Assembly (NCBI GenBank): GCA_016711125.1
Contig: JADJTQ010000012.1
Location: 62,001-126,000 of the forward strand
Reading direction: 5' to 3'
Length of the DNA stretch: 64,000 nt
Origin: Saprospiraceae bacterium
Lineage (GTDB): Bacteria > Bacteroidota > Bacteroidia > Chitinophagales > Saprospiraceae
Shown: piece after piece, positions 10,758 to 20,893 of the stretch
Position numbering within the stretch: position 1 is the first letter of the stretch
Layout: each line of letters starts with the position of its first letter
Notes under the pieces: model-generated
Told to the model about the DNA's origin: nothing
The model's database searches: none
Seen by the model: the letters and a program-made list of their open reading frames with translations, nothing else
Position numbers and translations under genes: made by a program

Positions 10758-12351
10758 AAAAGTCCTTAGGTATTTTTTGTTTTGTATCGTTGTTTGCATT
10801 TTCTGCATTCGGGCAGCACACGATATGCCATTTTGACCGGCCATTTTATTTGCCAGGTCAATACATTTTTTACAGCATCTATTCGACGATAGCGTCAACC
10901 GATAGTTGCATTTTAAGGGTACTCCTATTTACTGATAATGAGGAGCTGGAGCAACATTATTTAAGTATGGGTGAAGGTCATGGTGTAGGTTATTTCCGCC
11001 TTCCCTTCGATGCAAAAGCTGGAATATATCACTTCCAGATCGATGCCTTTGATGAAAAGACTTTGGAAGCTGTAAATTTGTTTTGCACAGCTCTTAGTGT
11101 AATTGATGAGGACTGGATTCAGGAACAAGAAAGGCCTGTGGCATCAGTGCCTGATCCAGAGAATAGTAAAAATAGCCAGGGTATCGAAATATTGATCGAC
11201 CAAAATCTAACGACCAGACAATCACCCACCTGCGAGATAGGTGTCAAAAATGGAAGGGTTGGTGAATCTATTTCAATTGCTGTGAGAGATAAATCATGGT
11301 ATCGGGCGGGCAGTACAGTTCGAGTGCAGGAAAATGATGGTATAAATGGAGATTTATCAGAGTTTATTCCCCTGAGTGGAACCCGGCGGATATTGAATAA
11401 GAAATCCAACCCTAAGGCATTTTTGTTTGTCTGTGAACCGGATAATTTAAATTTTCGATTTAACCGGGTAGAAGCTGATGAAAACTTTCGGATCAGGGTG
11501 ACACCCTTTTATAGCAAAAAGGAATTGTATTTTATTGACAATGGTGGTAATGATATCGATATAACACTCAACCCGGTTGGCAGCTTCCAAAAATCAGATA
11601 TATTGCTCGTTCAGGATGAATCATTGAGCACCACTATGGAATCATATAATGAACGTAAGAAAATATACCAATTGTTTTCGCAGGTGGAAGAAAGTGTTGT
11701 CGAAATGCCTGGATCTGGTTTTATAAATTCAGTGCTACCAGATTATGATATTGATGTGCAAGATTATAGCATAAGGGGCAAATTGGTCGATCTGCTCAAG
11801 GAAATTATTACGCCCTTTAAATTTCGGAAAGATAACGATGATACATACCGGATCAAGGTCTTATACGAAGTTTTAGATTTAAAATACTTTTACGATTCAG
11901 ATCCAGTCTTTTTTATAAATGGGATTGCCACGAGAGATTTTACATATATAGCCAATCTGCCGCTTCAGGATATCAAGCGATTGAAGATCTATGCTCATCT
12001 GGAAACGGTCAGGGGCCTCAAACTGGTTGATATCGGAGGGTTGGGGTAATCGAGATGGTTGATCCCCTCTTTTCTTTAACGGAAGACCAAAGACTACCTC
12101 ATGTTACTGTTCAAGGATTGCAAAACCCGATTGAATATCCAATCCAGGTGGATACTGTGAGTAAGATTCCACAACTTAAATCATTGCTATTTTGGACACC
12201 AAAAGCCATACTGAACGAAAATGGTAAGTATGTTTTTACCTTGCCTATTTCGGATGATGTATCTACTTTTGAAATCGAAGTATTACATCATAATTCAGGA
12301 TCGGTGGGAATAAAGGAAATTGAAGTAGTTTATCTTCCGGGGCAAAATTGA
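10754..12351 (+). CDS. secreted MG2-like protein of the receptor operon (frameshifted)
   Basis: Signal peptide (ends FSAFGQ) followed by HFDRPFYLPGQYIFYSIY, the hallmark of macroglobulin MG2-like domains in secreted Bacteroidota proteins (where it usually reads HxDRPxYxPGExIWFK). The middle and C-terminal parts are beta-rich and unassigned; a segment resembling a small plug-like fold (DPVFFINGIATRDFTYIANLPLQDIKRL, shown in part) occurs near residue 390. A frameshift near 12040, within GGAGGGTTGGGG, breaks the last 100 residues; adding one G gives GGVGVIEMVDPLF. ATGA overlap with the DUF4249 gene places it in the same operon. Likely an envelope or surface component; no enzyme activity is implied. 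Confidence 0.6.
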
Positions 12352-12374
12352 ACGATTAATAGCATAGAGTCCAG

Positions 12375-12410
12375 GTCTATCAGGAGAATGGCCACGATAG
12401 CTTGATAGAC
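12375..12410. repeat. inverted repeat between convergent genes
   Basis: GTCTATCA and TGATAGAC form a perfect 8 bp stem with a 20 nt loop between the MG2-like gene and the fibre gene, which converge here. There is no T run, so a terminator role is only possible. Confidence 0.35.
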
Positions 12411-12495
12411 TATTGGCCTGAAAACTGGCAAATACACAGAAAATGGCAGGGATCAAGAGTTCCCCCAACCGGCCGATCTGCAGTGCCTTTTTTGA

Positions 12496-13645
12496 CTACA
12501 AACCAAAGTCAGCCAAAGCCTTCTCTTTCTGCTCGCCGATCATCTTTTGTATGGCCTGCATTTGTTCCTCCAACGATTCAATCCTTTTTTTCCTGGGCTG
12601 TGATGACCTGCCGGAGCGCTGGGCTATGATCCAGGCCCACAGCAGTGTTGACCCGCTTGACGCCTGGATCGGCAGAACTTTCCCAGGCCTGCCCAACGAT
12701 CTGATGGGCGGGAGTGATATCCCGTGAAGATAGAGCAATTGCTACGCCCTGGTGTTGACCATCTGGCACAATCCAATCGCCTGCCTGAACTGGTCCTCTT
12801 ACTCGAACCGGCAGCTGACCGATAAAACTCACTTTTTGGTACCCGGTGGTATCTTGCGGCATATTGCCCAGCACGGCGGCCTGGTCGGTGACCACCATCA
12901 CTTGAGCGGCGCCGGCGGTGTGACGTGAGATCTGCCCTTGATGCACCCCAATAACATCGCCGGGTTGGAAATGCTCATCCTGATGGAGCGTGGGAAGGTA
13001 CTCAGCGTAATCGGCACCCGTGGAAACGTACGAAATACCTCCGGTGCCATTGCCCTGCACTTCTCCTAAAAGAAGGTCTCCACCATTGAAAAAGGTAATA
13101 AAGTTGGCACCAGCACCTGGATTGTCAGTTACACCGACCTTCAGAGCCAACACATCAGGACTGGTTAGGGTAGAGCGGTTATAGATCTGGGCAATGTGAC
13201 CAGCGGGAGTGGCACTGGCGTTACGATTGCCCTGGATATTCATACTCCAGCGATCCGCATTAAAGACGGAGAGACCATCATAGCCTGCGTTTCCGACATA
13301 TACACCATTGCCGCCGGCACTACCTACATCTACACCAGTACCTCCGGCACTACCTACTTGGACACCATTACCGCCTGCAATGTCGACTTGGAGACCCGCA
13401 GAGCCGGCATTAACGACACGGAAACCATCAAGACGTGCATCCATGACAAAGACACCATCATCGTTAGCATCGTGAACATAGACACCTGAGCTGCCTGCAT
13501 AATTTACTCGTAGTCCAGCTGCTCCAAATCCAACCGCTGAATCGATTACAATGCCATGATTCTGTGCAGAAGCGGCTGGCCCAAGAGTGAGGCCAATCAG
13601 GACCATCATGACTGAAAATCGGGAGTTTAAAGTATGATTTTTCAT
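12496..13645 (-). CDS. secreted fibre-like protein with nine decapeptide repeats and GADYAE domain (copy 1)
   Basis: About 383 residues. Signal peptide to residue 27, then nine exact ten-residue repeats of the form G-hydrophobic-x-V-x-x-A-x-x-x (residues 44-133), expected to stack as a beta-helix or beta-prism. A linker with HIAQIYNRSTLTSPD leads to GADYAEYLP and a beta-rich domain (GDVIGVHQGQISRH..., AAVLGN) resembling phage-tailspike/peptidase-G2-type self-processing domains. The end (RIESLEEQMQAIQKM) is a coiled coil that could trimerise. A seven-A run near 12585 shifts the frame; six would match the paralogue's TAQEKRIESLE. A paralogue lies directly downstream in map order. Function not known; a surface or secreted fibre is inference. 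Confidence 0.6.
13247..13516 (-). repeat. 30 bp coding repeats encoding nine decapeptides
   Basis: Nine consecutive 30 bp units. Each encodes a peptide starting with Gly, a valine at the fourth position and usually Ala at the seventh, for example GVQVGSAGGT, GVDVGSAGGN and GVYVGNAGYD. The central units are the most alike, as expected from slippage or unequal exchange. Confidence 0.8.
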
Positions 13646-13915
13646 GAGAGGTAGTTTTATATTTTTTAATTATTTTTTGGAGGAGAAAAACATAGCGTAT
13701 AAGTTTATTAGGGGACATACTACAGCTATATAGGTTGATTTATTCCGAGGTTAACGATTAATTAAAAATACAAGAAAATGACCAGGAATCAACCGCTCTG
13801 ATACCAGCAATCGAAGCACTTGTCGCCAGAAATTCACGGTGTCATAGATTTGGCAAGCGAATCTAGCTGACCGGCTTTACGTCGACACTATCTAGTGGCA
13901 ACGTAATTGCCTTTT

Positions 13916-15008
13916 CTACTTATTGCCAAGGTCAGCCAAAACCTTCTCTTTCTGCTCGCCGATCATCTTTTGTAGAGCCTGCATTTGTGCCTCCAACGAT
14001 TCTATCCGTTTTTCCTGGGCTGTGATAACCTGTCGGAGCGCTGGGCTATGATCCAGGCCTACAGCGGTGTTGACACGTTTGACGCCCGGATCGGAAGAAC
14101 TTGCCCAGGCTTGCCCGACTATCTGATGGGCAGGAGTGATATTCTGGGAAGATATTGCAATCCCAACGCCCTGGTGCTCACCGTCTGGCACAATCCAGTC
14201 GCCCGACTGCACAGGTCCTCTTACGCGTACAGGCAGCTGACCGATAAAACTCACTTTTTGGTACCCAGTGGAATCTTGCGGCATATTGCCCAAAACGGCG
14301 GCCTGGTCGGTGACCACCATCACCTGAGCGGCGCCGGTGGTGTGGTGTGAGATTCGACCCTGATGTACCCCAATAACATCGCCGGGATGGAAAAGCTTAT
14401 CTTGATCGAGTATGGGGAGGTACTCCGCGTAATCGGCACCGGTCGAAGCGTACGTAATGCCGCCCATGCCATTGCCCCTGGACTTCTCCTAAAATATCAT
14501 CGCTGCCATTGAAAAAGGTAATAAAGTTAGCGCCTGCACCGGGATTACCGGCGGTACCCACCTTGAGGGCAAGCACATCGGGACTAGTTAGGCTCGAGCG
14601 GTTATAGATCTGGGCAATGTGTCCATCAGGTAAGCCTACAGCGCTTCGATCACCCTGAATATTCATGCTCCAGCGGTTTGCGCGATAGACATGAACACCA
14701 TCATAGCCAGCTCCTCCGACATAGACACCATGATTACCTGGGTTACTGATATGGAAACCATCATGACCGGTGCTTCCTATCTGGACGCCATCATGCAATG
14801 CAGTGAAGATTTGGACACCATTAGCGACTGATCTACGAACTTCAATACCGTTCCCGAATGTATAATTTACCCGCATTCCACTTGCGTCAAATCCAAGGAC
14901 TGAATCGATTAGAATGCCATAGTTTTGTGCATATAGCCGGGGTCTAAGAGTGAGGCCAATCAGAATTATCAGGACTATAAATCGGAAGGTGAAGGCATTA
15001 TTTCTCAT
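13916..15008 (-). CDS. secreted fibre-like protein with seven decapeptide repeats (copy 2, frameshifted)
   Basis: Paralogue of the neighbouring gene with the same order: signal peptide (ends RLYAQ), seven ten-residue repeats (residues 44-113, e.g. GVQIGSTGHD, GVYVGGAGYD), the linker HIAQIYNRSSLTSPD, GADYAEYLP, the beta-rich domain and a C-terminal coiled coil ending ADLGNK. The C-terminal domain is nearly identical between the copies, while the repeats differ in number and sequence. A four-G run near 14477 shifts the frame; three would read GEVQGNGMGGITYAST. The ten-residue phase is kept exactly from residue 44 in both proteins. Likely product of tandem duplication with repeat-number change. 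Confidence 0.6.
14670..14879 (-). repeat. 30 bp coding repeats encoding seven decapeptides
   Basis: Seven consecutive 30 bp units, more diverged than in the other copy: alanine at the seventh position is often lost, while Gly at position 1 and Val or Ile at position 4 persist. Confidence 0.75.
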
Positions 15009-15274
15009 AAGAATGGTTTTGTGTTTTGAATTTATTTCTTTAGGTAGAGATTGTCTTTACAATGGTAGTGGCTTAACCGAGACCAATATTTTCAAAGACG
15101 AAGAGGAACTTCAAAGTCGGAGCATATAGATTTCCTCTCTCTTGTTTGCAAAAAATTCTTGAAGTGCCTAAAGCGATGTGGCTCCAATGCACCATATCAA
15201 TTGAATGCGGATTTGGTTATAAGAAGTAGCTGAGAATTATTCTGTGGTTTGTTAAACATTTGAAGTAGAGGGCT

Positions 15275-16550
15275 CTACTTTTTTAGCCACTGATCCAACC
15301 AATCAAAGGCTTCCTTTTGCATAGCCAGATCAAATTTATGAGGCCCTGGATAAAAGCTCGTGCGAAGACGGTCAGAAGCACCGGCCTTGGCATAGACTTC
15401 GCCCATGATGCGTTCGGCTTCCTGCATGCCAGGAAGTGTATATAGAAAGTCATCGGCATCATTGAGCACCAATGTTGGCAATGGAGCCCGTAGCGCCAAT
15501 ATTTCCGGAAAGTCAAGATCATTGGCAATCAGGGGGAGTATAAGTCATCCAGGTATGTGTAAATGACTTGTTTAGAAGAAAGTCATTCCAGGTTGACATA
15601 AAACCTACACAGACCGCACACTGGATACGATCATCCATGCCGGCCGCGTATACTGTTCGCAGCCCTCCTCCTGAAAGACCGGCACATCCAATTTTGGCAG
15701 CATCAACATCGGGTCTGGCACTTAAGATATCGAGAGCGATTTGATCTTCACCAAGAAAAACCGCCGGCCAGCAAGTTCCTGCACAAAATAAAGATTTGGC
15801 CATAATGTGTTCATGTTCGCCAGCCCACTCATTATAAGCTCTAATATTATTAGCGTCTTCAGGATTTTCGTCACTGAGCCCATCACGATTGTATTCGGGG
15901 ACATCACCCAACATCACGCGCCTGCTGCCAAAGGTAAATGCATCGGGCACTAAAACTACATAACCTCGCTTAGCTATTTCATTAGCCCAGGCTTTCCCCT
16001 CATAGTACTCTTTTTGGTGCTCTTGCATGAGGGGATGTTGCTCATCTGATGTTTTGGTGATCTTACGTCGACCGAAATATTTATTTGCCCCATGATCGTG
16101 GAATGCAACGATACCGGGCAACTTACCACTGGCCCCGGTAGGTTTTAACAAGTAGGCTTTTGTAGGCGCTCCGTAAGGCAATTGCCAGGAAAGCTCTTCA
16201 ATCTGCAGTCCGTCATATTGGTAACTTTTTTCCACTACTACCTTACCCGTAAAGTTTATGGATGGTTTAGCCAGACATTCCCACATCCAGTCTCGGGCTT
16301 TTACTTTCCAGCTATCAAGATCCTGAAACTTATTATTACGATATGACAATTTTCTCGGGCCGTCGCCATGAAGGTCACTAGCCCATGGTCCATAGATTCC
16401 TATTAAGTTAGGTGTTGTCATATTTGTCTCATTTTTTCCGGAGCTAAACAACCGGGATGGAATTTCAGATGTAGGGATTAAAGGAAAACTCGCTGCCAGG
16501 AGGGAGGAAGTTTCTACAAATTTTCTTCGGGAAATTTCTTTTTTCATCAC
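15275..16550 (-). CDS. secreted alpha/beta hydrolase, dienelactone-hydrolase/acetyl-esterase-like (frameshifted)
   Basis: About 425 residues when joined. The N-terminus MKKEISRRKFVETSSLLAAS carries a twin-arginine-like signal. The alpha/beta-hydrolase core shows the nucleophile elbow GLSGGG, the acid in NDADDFLY and the catalytic His in PGPHKF. The family (large secreted esterase-like or peptidase-like hydrolases of Bacteroidota) often removes acyl groups from glycans. The frame breaks near 15530 beside a CCCCC run: the first part ends ...THTWMTYT, and the shifted frame continues LPLIANDLDFPEILALRAPLP into the C-terminal third with the Asp and His. All three catalytic residues survive, so the enzyme is probably functional in the organism. 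Substrate unknown. Confidence 0.75.
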
Positions 16551-16603
16551 CGGTCAAGATAAGAAAATTCGTTTCCCGTTAACTATGGATATCTAAAGAT
16601 ATT

Positions 16604-17068
16604 TTAACGAATTCGTACGTTCTGGCCAGTTACCATCCAGTCGAATCCATCACGATTAAGAGAAACCCAACCTTCCAAGACGCGGTTGCCTTCCTGTAGG
16701 ACACAGGAAAAGCGGGCATTACATTGGTCGCCCGCAAAACTCAGACCTAAAACGACCATCATATCTCTGCGGACACCCTCAAAGTCTGCTTCCTGATAGG
16801 TCAATATTTGCACCGGCCGGGCCATACCCCATAAATCATCATTGGTCAAACTAAAATAATTGCGCTCCACTTCATTACTTCCTGAACTCAAGCGATCATT
16901 CTTAAGTAGTACCATCGTTGGGCCGCCACTCAACTCCACCTGAAACAGAGGATCTAATTCCGCAACCTCGCTAACTGCTTTGATGACATTAACAATGTCT
17001 TCCTTGGTTTGCCCTTGAGCCTGAAAACTAAAAGTAGTGAGAACAATAAGAAGAGTAAAAACACGCAT
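16604..17068 (-). CDS. small secreted protein of unknown function
   Basis: 154 residues with a clear Sec signal peptide (MRVFTLLIVLTTFSFQAQGQ). The mature part is mixed alpha/beta with single cysteines in DQCNARFSCVL and no motif I recognise. It ends TGQNVRIR. It lies 53 bases downstream of the start of the hydrolase gene on the same strand, so it could be the first gene of that transcript. Not assigned. Confidence 0.6.
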   Translation of the reverse strand: MRVFTLLIVLTTFSFQAQGQTKEDIVNVIKAVSEVAELDPLFQVELSGGPTMVLLKNDRLSSGSNEVERNYFSLTNDDLWGMARPVQILTYQEADFEGVRRDMMVVLGLSFAGDQCNARFSCVLQEGNRVLEGWVSLNRDGFDWMVTGQNVRIR

Positions 17069-17144
17069 TCCTAATATTTTAATTTAAATCGTACATGCCA
17101 GATGACGCACGGCATGTACCAAGATTCTTTCTAATCAAAGGATA

Positions 17145-17413
17145 TTAATGGTTGTGGCCTTTATGATCATCATGATCATGCTGCTCTTCATTGACCACAT
17201 AATCCATTTTACATACCGGGCATTGGCCAGCCTCGGCACTGCCGCTTCCCTTGCAATGCATGGGGCAGACGTATGCACTTGTGTACTCAGGTCCGTTTTT
17301 ATCAACCGCCTCCATACTTTCGGTGTCGGTATTTGATGAACTGTTGCTGCTACCCCCACAGGCCGCAATCGTTAGTGACATCGCAAATAAAGAAAAGATT
17401 AAAAGATTTTCAT
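17145..17413 (-). CDS. heavy-metal-binding-domain lipoprotein (signal peptide frameshifted)
   Basis: Small lipoprotein with a metal-binding domain: YVCPMHCKGSGS followed by GQCPVCKMDY is the HMBD pattern of two Cys-containing knuckles, and the tail is His/Asp-rich (HDHDDHKGHNH), which suggests zinc, copper or related metal binding in the periplasm or on the outer membrane. The frame opens only at MSLTIAACGG, which is too short a signal. One more A in ATGAAAATC at 17405-17413 would give MKNLLIFSLFAMSLTIAAC, a proper lipoprotein signal, so I place the start there. Related domains occur with copper-export systems; no such genes are adjacent. Confidence 0.7.
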
Positions 17414-17479
17414 TGAATTCATTTTCTGATAATTAGTATTGTTATTTGTTAAAGGTAAATTTTTCGATTTTTATTGTCT

Positions 17480-19757
17480 TTACAACCAATAAGTAAACTT
17501 AGCAATCAGTCCACGGTTACGCACTGAAAAACTGGCTAAAGGGATCAAACAGGTAATTGTCTGTGTACACCAGAAAAAAATCACTGACGGGTCTGAATCT
17601 CCATTGTAATCTCGTATTGATGTTGAGATTCTCAAATTGACTATTGTATTGAATAAAGGTGGTTAAGAATAATGATTTTGTGAACGTTAAGTCGATTCGA
17701 GGACCTGCCCGCCATACCGTGATGGGCACAAATTCCCCTCCAAGTTTAAGCCGGTTCAAGGCATAATCAACGGACACAAATCCCAGCGGTTGATAACGAT
17801 AGGTCACGCTGCCCTCCACACCGATTCGGGAACCACTATAAAATGAGCCCAGATTGGGAGCAAATTTAAAGAAGAATTTCTTTCGCTGGTCCGACTCATA
17901 CGAAAATTGGATATTGGTATAGTTATAAGCACTACCCGCTTTGAGGGCAATACCTTCATCCTGGTTCCGGGTTGGGTCAAAATCGTCTAATAAAAAGACA
18001 TAATCCTGAGTGAGCATGACATTACCCTGGCTATTGTCAGCAAAATCTATTTCCCACATCACTTCGAGTTGTCGATCGCTAAGACCATAGCTTGGAAGCA
18101 ATGAATTTCCATCTTTCCCTACCTTAAAAATTGTACGAAAATCGGTACTAAGGCTATGCCGGTTGATCAAGTTCTTCTTGTTTGGATAAAAAAACAGCTG
18201 AACCTCCGGACTTAGGAGGAGGTAGTCGCGCCTGGGTACAAATCCGACCTCGGCATCATAACCTGCTCCCACAAATAGATGTGCCCATTCGAGCCGGTAA
18301 TTTGGTTTTAGATATTCAAGTTGCACGCTGTGACTATACTTGTGCTCAACTTCCACTGGGCTTAAGACATGGTGATAGTAGAATTTGCCCATCCACCTGT
18401 TACTGGGTGTAGCTAACCGGTATTCGAAACCCAGTACCCGGTTGTAGTCGTTGTAATCGCCTCCTACGCTACCAGCAACTTGTTTATTGACTAGGATCAT
18501 CGAAATATTGGAACGGCTGAAGACATTTTGTTGCAACGCGGCCACTGTATAATTGAAGGCTGGAAGACCGTTTTCTTCTTGTTTTGCTGTTTGCATATTA
18601 AGAAGGCCTAATCTGAAATTGTCATTTAATTTGCCACTTAATCGGGCGCCATAGAGAATTTTATTCTGAATATTCTGACCTGTCGCGGTATCAATTGCGA
18701 CGCCAATCCGGCGGGTGAAAAATGGATTGGTCCCAAGGCCTCCAAAACTTCCAAAGAGATCGGCATTCTCTAGAAAGAATTGCCTTTTTTCGGGCAATAG
18801 AATTTCAAAGCGGTCAAGATTGGTTACTTGCTCATCCACTTCCACTTGTGAAAAATCAGGGTTCAATGTTAGATCCAGATTTAGCCCTGAAGTAATTCCG
18901 ATTTTGGCGTCTCCGCCAATGCCTGAGATCCATTCGGATTTACTTTGATCGAAGTCTTCGAAATTCCGGTTTGTCCCTGCAGTCACATAGGGTATAAGTG
19001 ATACATTGGTGCCTGGTTTCTTTAGTGGTTCGTCCCAATGCATTTTACCCATATGGCCCAGATCCATGATAATCTGATTCTGCCGTATCTGGGCCCAGGT
19101 CGTGATCTCATTAACCTGGGTATCATAGCGATAGCTATTGAATCGCCATTGATCGCTCCCTTCTTTATAACGAATAGTTCGAAAGGGGATGGCGAATTCA
19201 GCAGCCCAATAGCCATCGAAAACTTTAGCTTCTCCAAACCATTTGTTATCCCAGGAGGAAGAAAAATCAGAACGTTGCTGCCCTCCGTTTGCTATTAGAG
19301 CTTCTCTTCTGACACCATAAGGATTGATGCCGAAAAGAAAGGCATTATTTTCATCATTGTAGGTATCAAACATCAGGCTGATATTGTCACTACCCGAAAA
19401 ATTGTAATCCCTGCGAAGCGATGGTATGATGTAACGATCATAATCGCTGTAACATTTGGTCGCTACATATAAAAATTGATCATCATACGTCATATAGATT
19501 TCCGTCTGATTGCGAGCCGATAGAGAGTCAGAAGGAAAGTACTGCCAAAAATGACTGGCTTCCCCACTTTCCTGCCAGACCTCTTCTTCCAGATGGCCAT
19601 CGATCTTAATTTTTTGGTCCGTGCGCCTGATTAGGATCTCCCGATGGGCATGAGCAGATTCGTAAGCGCTTGAAATAACCAGATCCTCACTTTCGGTTTG
19701 AGCAATCAGGATACTACTGGCAAAGAATACGGTGATCAGATAGACCCATTTATTCAC
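17480..19757 (-). CDS. DUF5916 outer-membrane protein with CBM9-like domain
   Basis: About 758 residues. A signal peptide is followed by a CBM9-like N-terminal domain (IKIDGHLEEEVWQ, typical start, to about residue 250) and a C-terminal DUF5916 beta-barrel with VDEQVTNLDRFEILLPEKRQFFLENADLF, shown in part. Such proteins are abundant in Bacteroidota outer membranes; their role is unproven. The frame as sequenced ends at FSQFFSA, but a shift near 17530 gives FSVRNRGLIAKFTYWL, a typical aromatic barrel end stopping at 17480, so I extend it. The start is a GTG, four bases below a perfect -7 box, suggesting a leaderless message. Confidence 0.85.
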
Positions 19758-19761
19758 GCTG

Positions 19762-19792
19762 CAAAAATAGGATTTTTGCGCCTTTCAGCAAA
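19762..19792 (-). promoter_or_regulatory. canonical Bacteroidota promoter of the DUF5916 gene
   Basis: On the minus strand TTTG (19792-19789), a 19 base spacer, then TATTTTTG (19769-19762): a full match to -33 TTTG and -7 TAnnTTTG at the standard spacing. The GTG start follows four bases later. Confidence 0.75.
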
Positions 19793-19845
19793 CTTCATAT
19801 GAAAAATGCAAGACATATGTCTTAAGATGCCGGACTTCGGTAAGC

Positions 19846-19918
19846 AAGCCGGGCTTAGGAATCCCTGCCTTGGCTTCGCAAACCGGGCATGCTAATCCCT
19901 TCGGGCATAGGAGTCCCT
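19846..19918. repeat. degenerate short direct repeats downstream of folD
   Basis: Three diverged copies of a CCGGGC...TAnGAATCCCT-like unit start near 19846, 19880 and 19900. They are GC-richer than the surroundings and carry no T run. They fill the space between the DUF5916 promoter and the folD stop. Confidence 0.4.
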
Positions 19919-19929
19919 ATCTTAGACGA

Positions 19930-20811
19930 CTATCCGTAGACCTCCTTTCTGGAGGCCTTCAAGGTATTCATCAGAAGAGAGGTCACGGTCATTGGTCCTA
20001 CACCACCTGGCACCGGGGTGATGTAGCTACATTTGCTAGACACAGAATCAAAGTCAACATCTCCGACCAGGCGATATCCACTCTTCCTACTGCTGTCTTC
20101 TATACGATTAATTCCAACATCAATAATGACGACACTCTCTTTAACCATATCGGCTTTGACAAAATGAGGTATCCCAATGGCCGCAATGATGATGTCTGCA
20201 CGCAAAAGCTCTGCTGTGATGTCTCGAGTCCTGCTATGAGTCAAGGTTACGGTGCAATTGCCCGGATAGGCCTTTCGTGAAAGTAAAATGCTCATTGGGG
20301 TACCCACAATATTGGAGCGGCCGATGATCACACAGTGTTTTCCTTCCGTTTCTATGTTATTCCGTTCGATCATCTGTATGATGCCAAATGGGGTTGCGGG
20401 CAAGTAGCTCGGCATACCTTGAGCCATCCGGCCAAAGTTAATCGGATGGAAGCCATCGACATCTTTCCGATGATCAATTGCCAGCGTGACTTTTGCCTCA
20501 CGAATGTGTTTGGGTAGAGGCAACTGCACAATAAAGCCGTCAATATCCGGATTTTGGTTCAGGTCATCCACGATTTCCAATAGTTCACTCTCAGATATGC
20601 TGTCATCCTTTTTGATCAGGGTGCTTTCGAATCCACATTCGTAGCAAGAATTGACCTTGTTTCTAACGTAAGCATGACTGGCGGGGTCATCACCTACCAG
20701 TACCGCTGCAAGGTGGGGTACATTTCCTCCCGCCGCTTTTATCTCAGCGACCTCAATAGCGATCTCGGATTTTATTTGTTGTGCCAGTTGTTTTCCATCA
20801 AGAATTATCAT
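19930..20811 (-). CDS. folD: FolD, methylenetetrahydrofolate dehydrogenase/cyclohydrolase
   Basis: 293 residues, the normal length for the bifunctional enzyme that interconverts 5,10-methylene-, methenyl- and 10-formyl-tetrahydrofolate. Seen motifs: SHAYVRNK with the catalytic Tyr-x-x-x-Lys, QLPLPKH, KDVDGFHP, the NADP loop GRSNIVGTP and the C-terminal PVPGGVGPMT. The start is the ATG giving MIILDGKQLAQQIK, aligned with other FolD proteins; an in-frame ATG eight codons upstream is possible. It is divergent from prmA. One-carbon metabolism, cytoplasmic. Confidence 0.96.
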   Translation of the reverse strand: MIILDGKQLAQQIKSEIAIEVAEIKAAGGNVPHLAAVLVGDDPASHAYVRNKVNSCYECGFESTLIKKDDSISESELLEIVDDLNQNPDIDGFIVQLPLPKHIREAKVTLAIDHRKDVDGFHPINFGRMAQGMPSYLPATPFGIIQMIERNNIETEGKHCVIIGRSNIVGTPMSILLSRKAYPGNCTVTLTHSRTRDITAELLRADIIIAAIGIPHFVKADMVKESVVIIDVGINRIEDSSRKSGYRLVGDVDFDSVSSKCSYITPVPGGVGPMTVTSLLMNTLKASRKEVYG

Positions 20812-20824
20812 TAGGATCAATTTG

Positions 20825-20857
20825 TTTGAGGTCAAAAATAGTTAATTGCTACTTTTG
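20825..20857 (+). promoter_or_regulatory. Bacteroidota-type promoter of prmA-ridA
   Basis: TTTG (20825-20828), a 21 base spacer, and TACTTTTG (20850-20857) match -33 and -7 elements. It lies 36 bases before the first readable part of prmA. Confidence 0.65.
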
Positions 20858-20893
20858 AGCTGTTGGAGAGTTTTCCACATAGATTTAAATTAG

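Noticed and set aside
19846..19918. Terminator of folD
   Set aside because: The repeats do not form a stable hairpin followed by T residues in the minus-strand direction.
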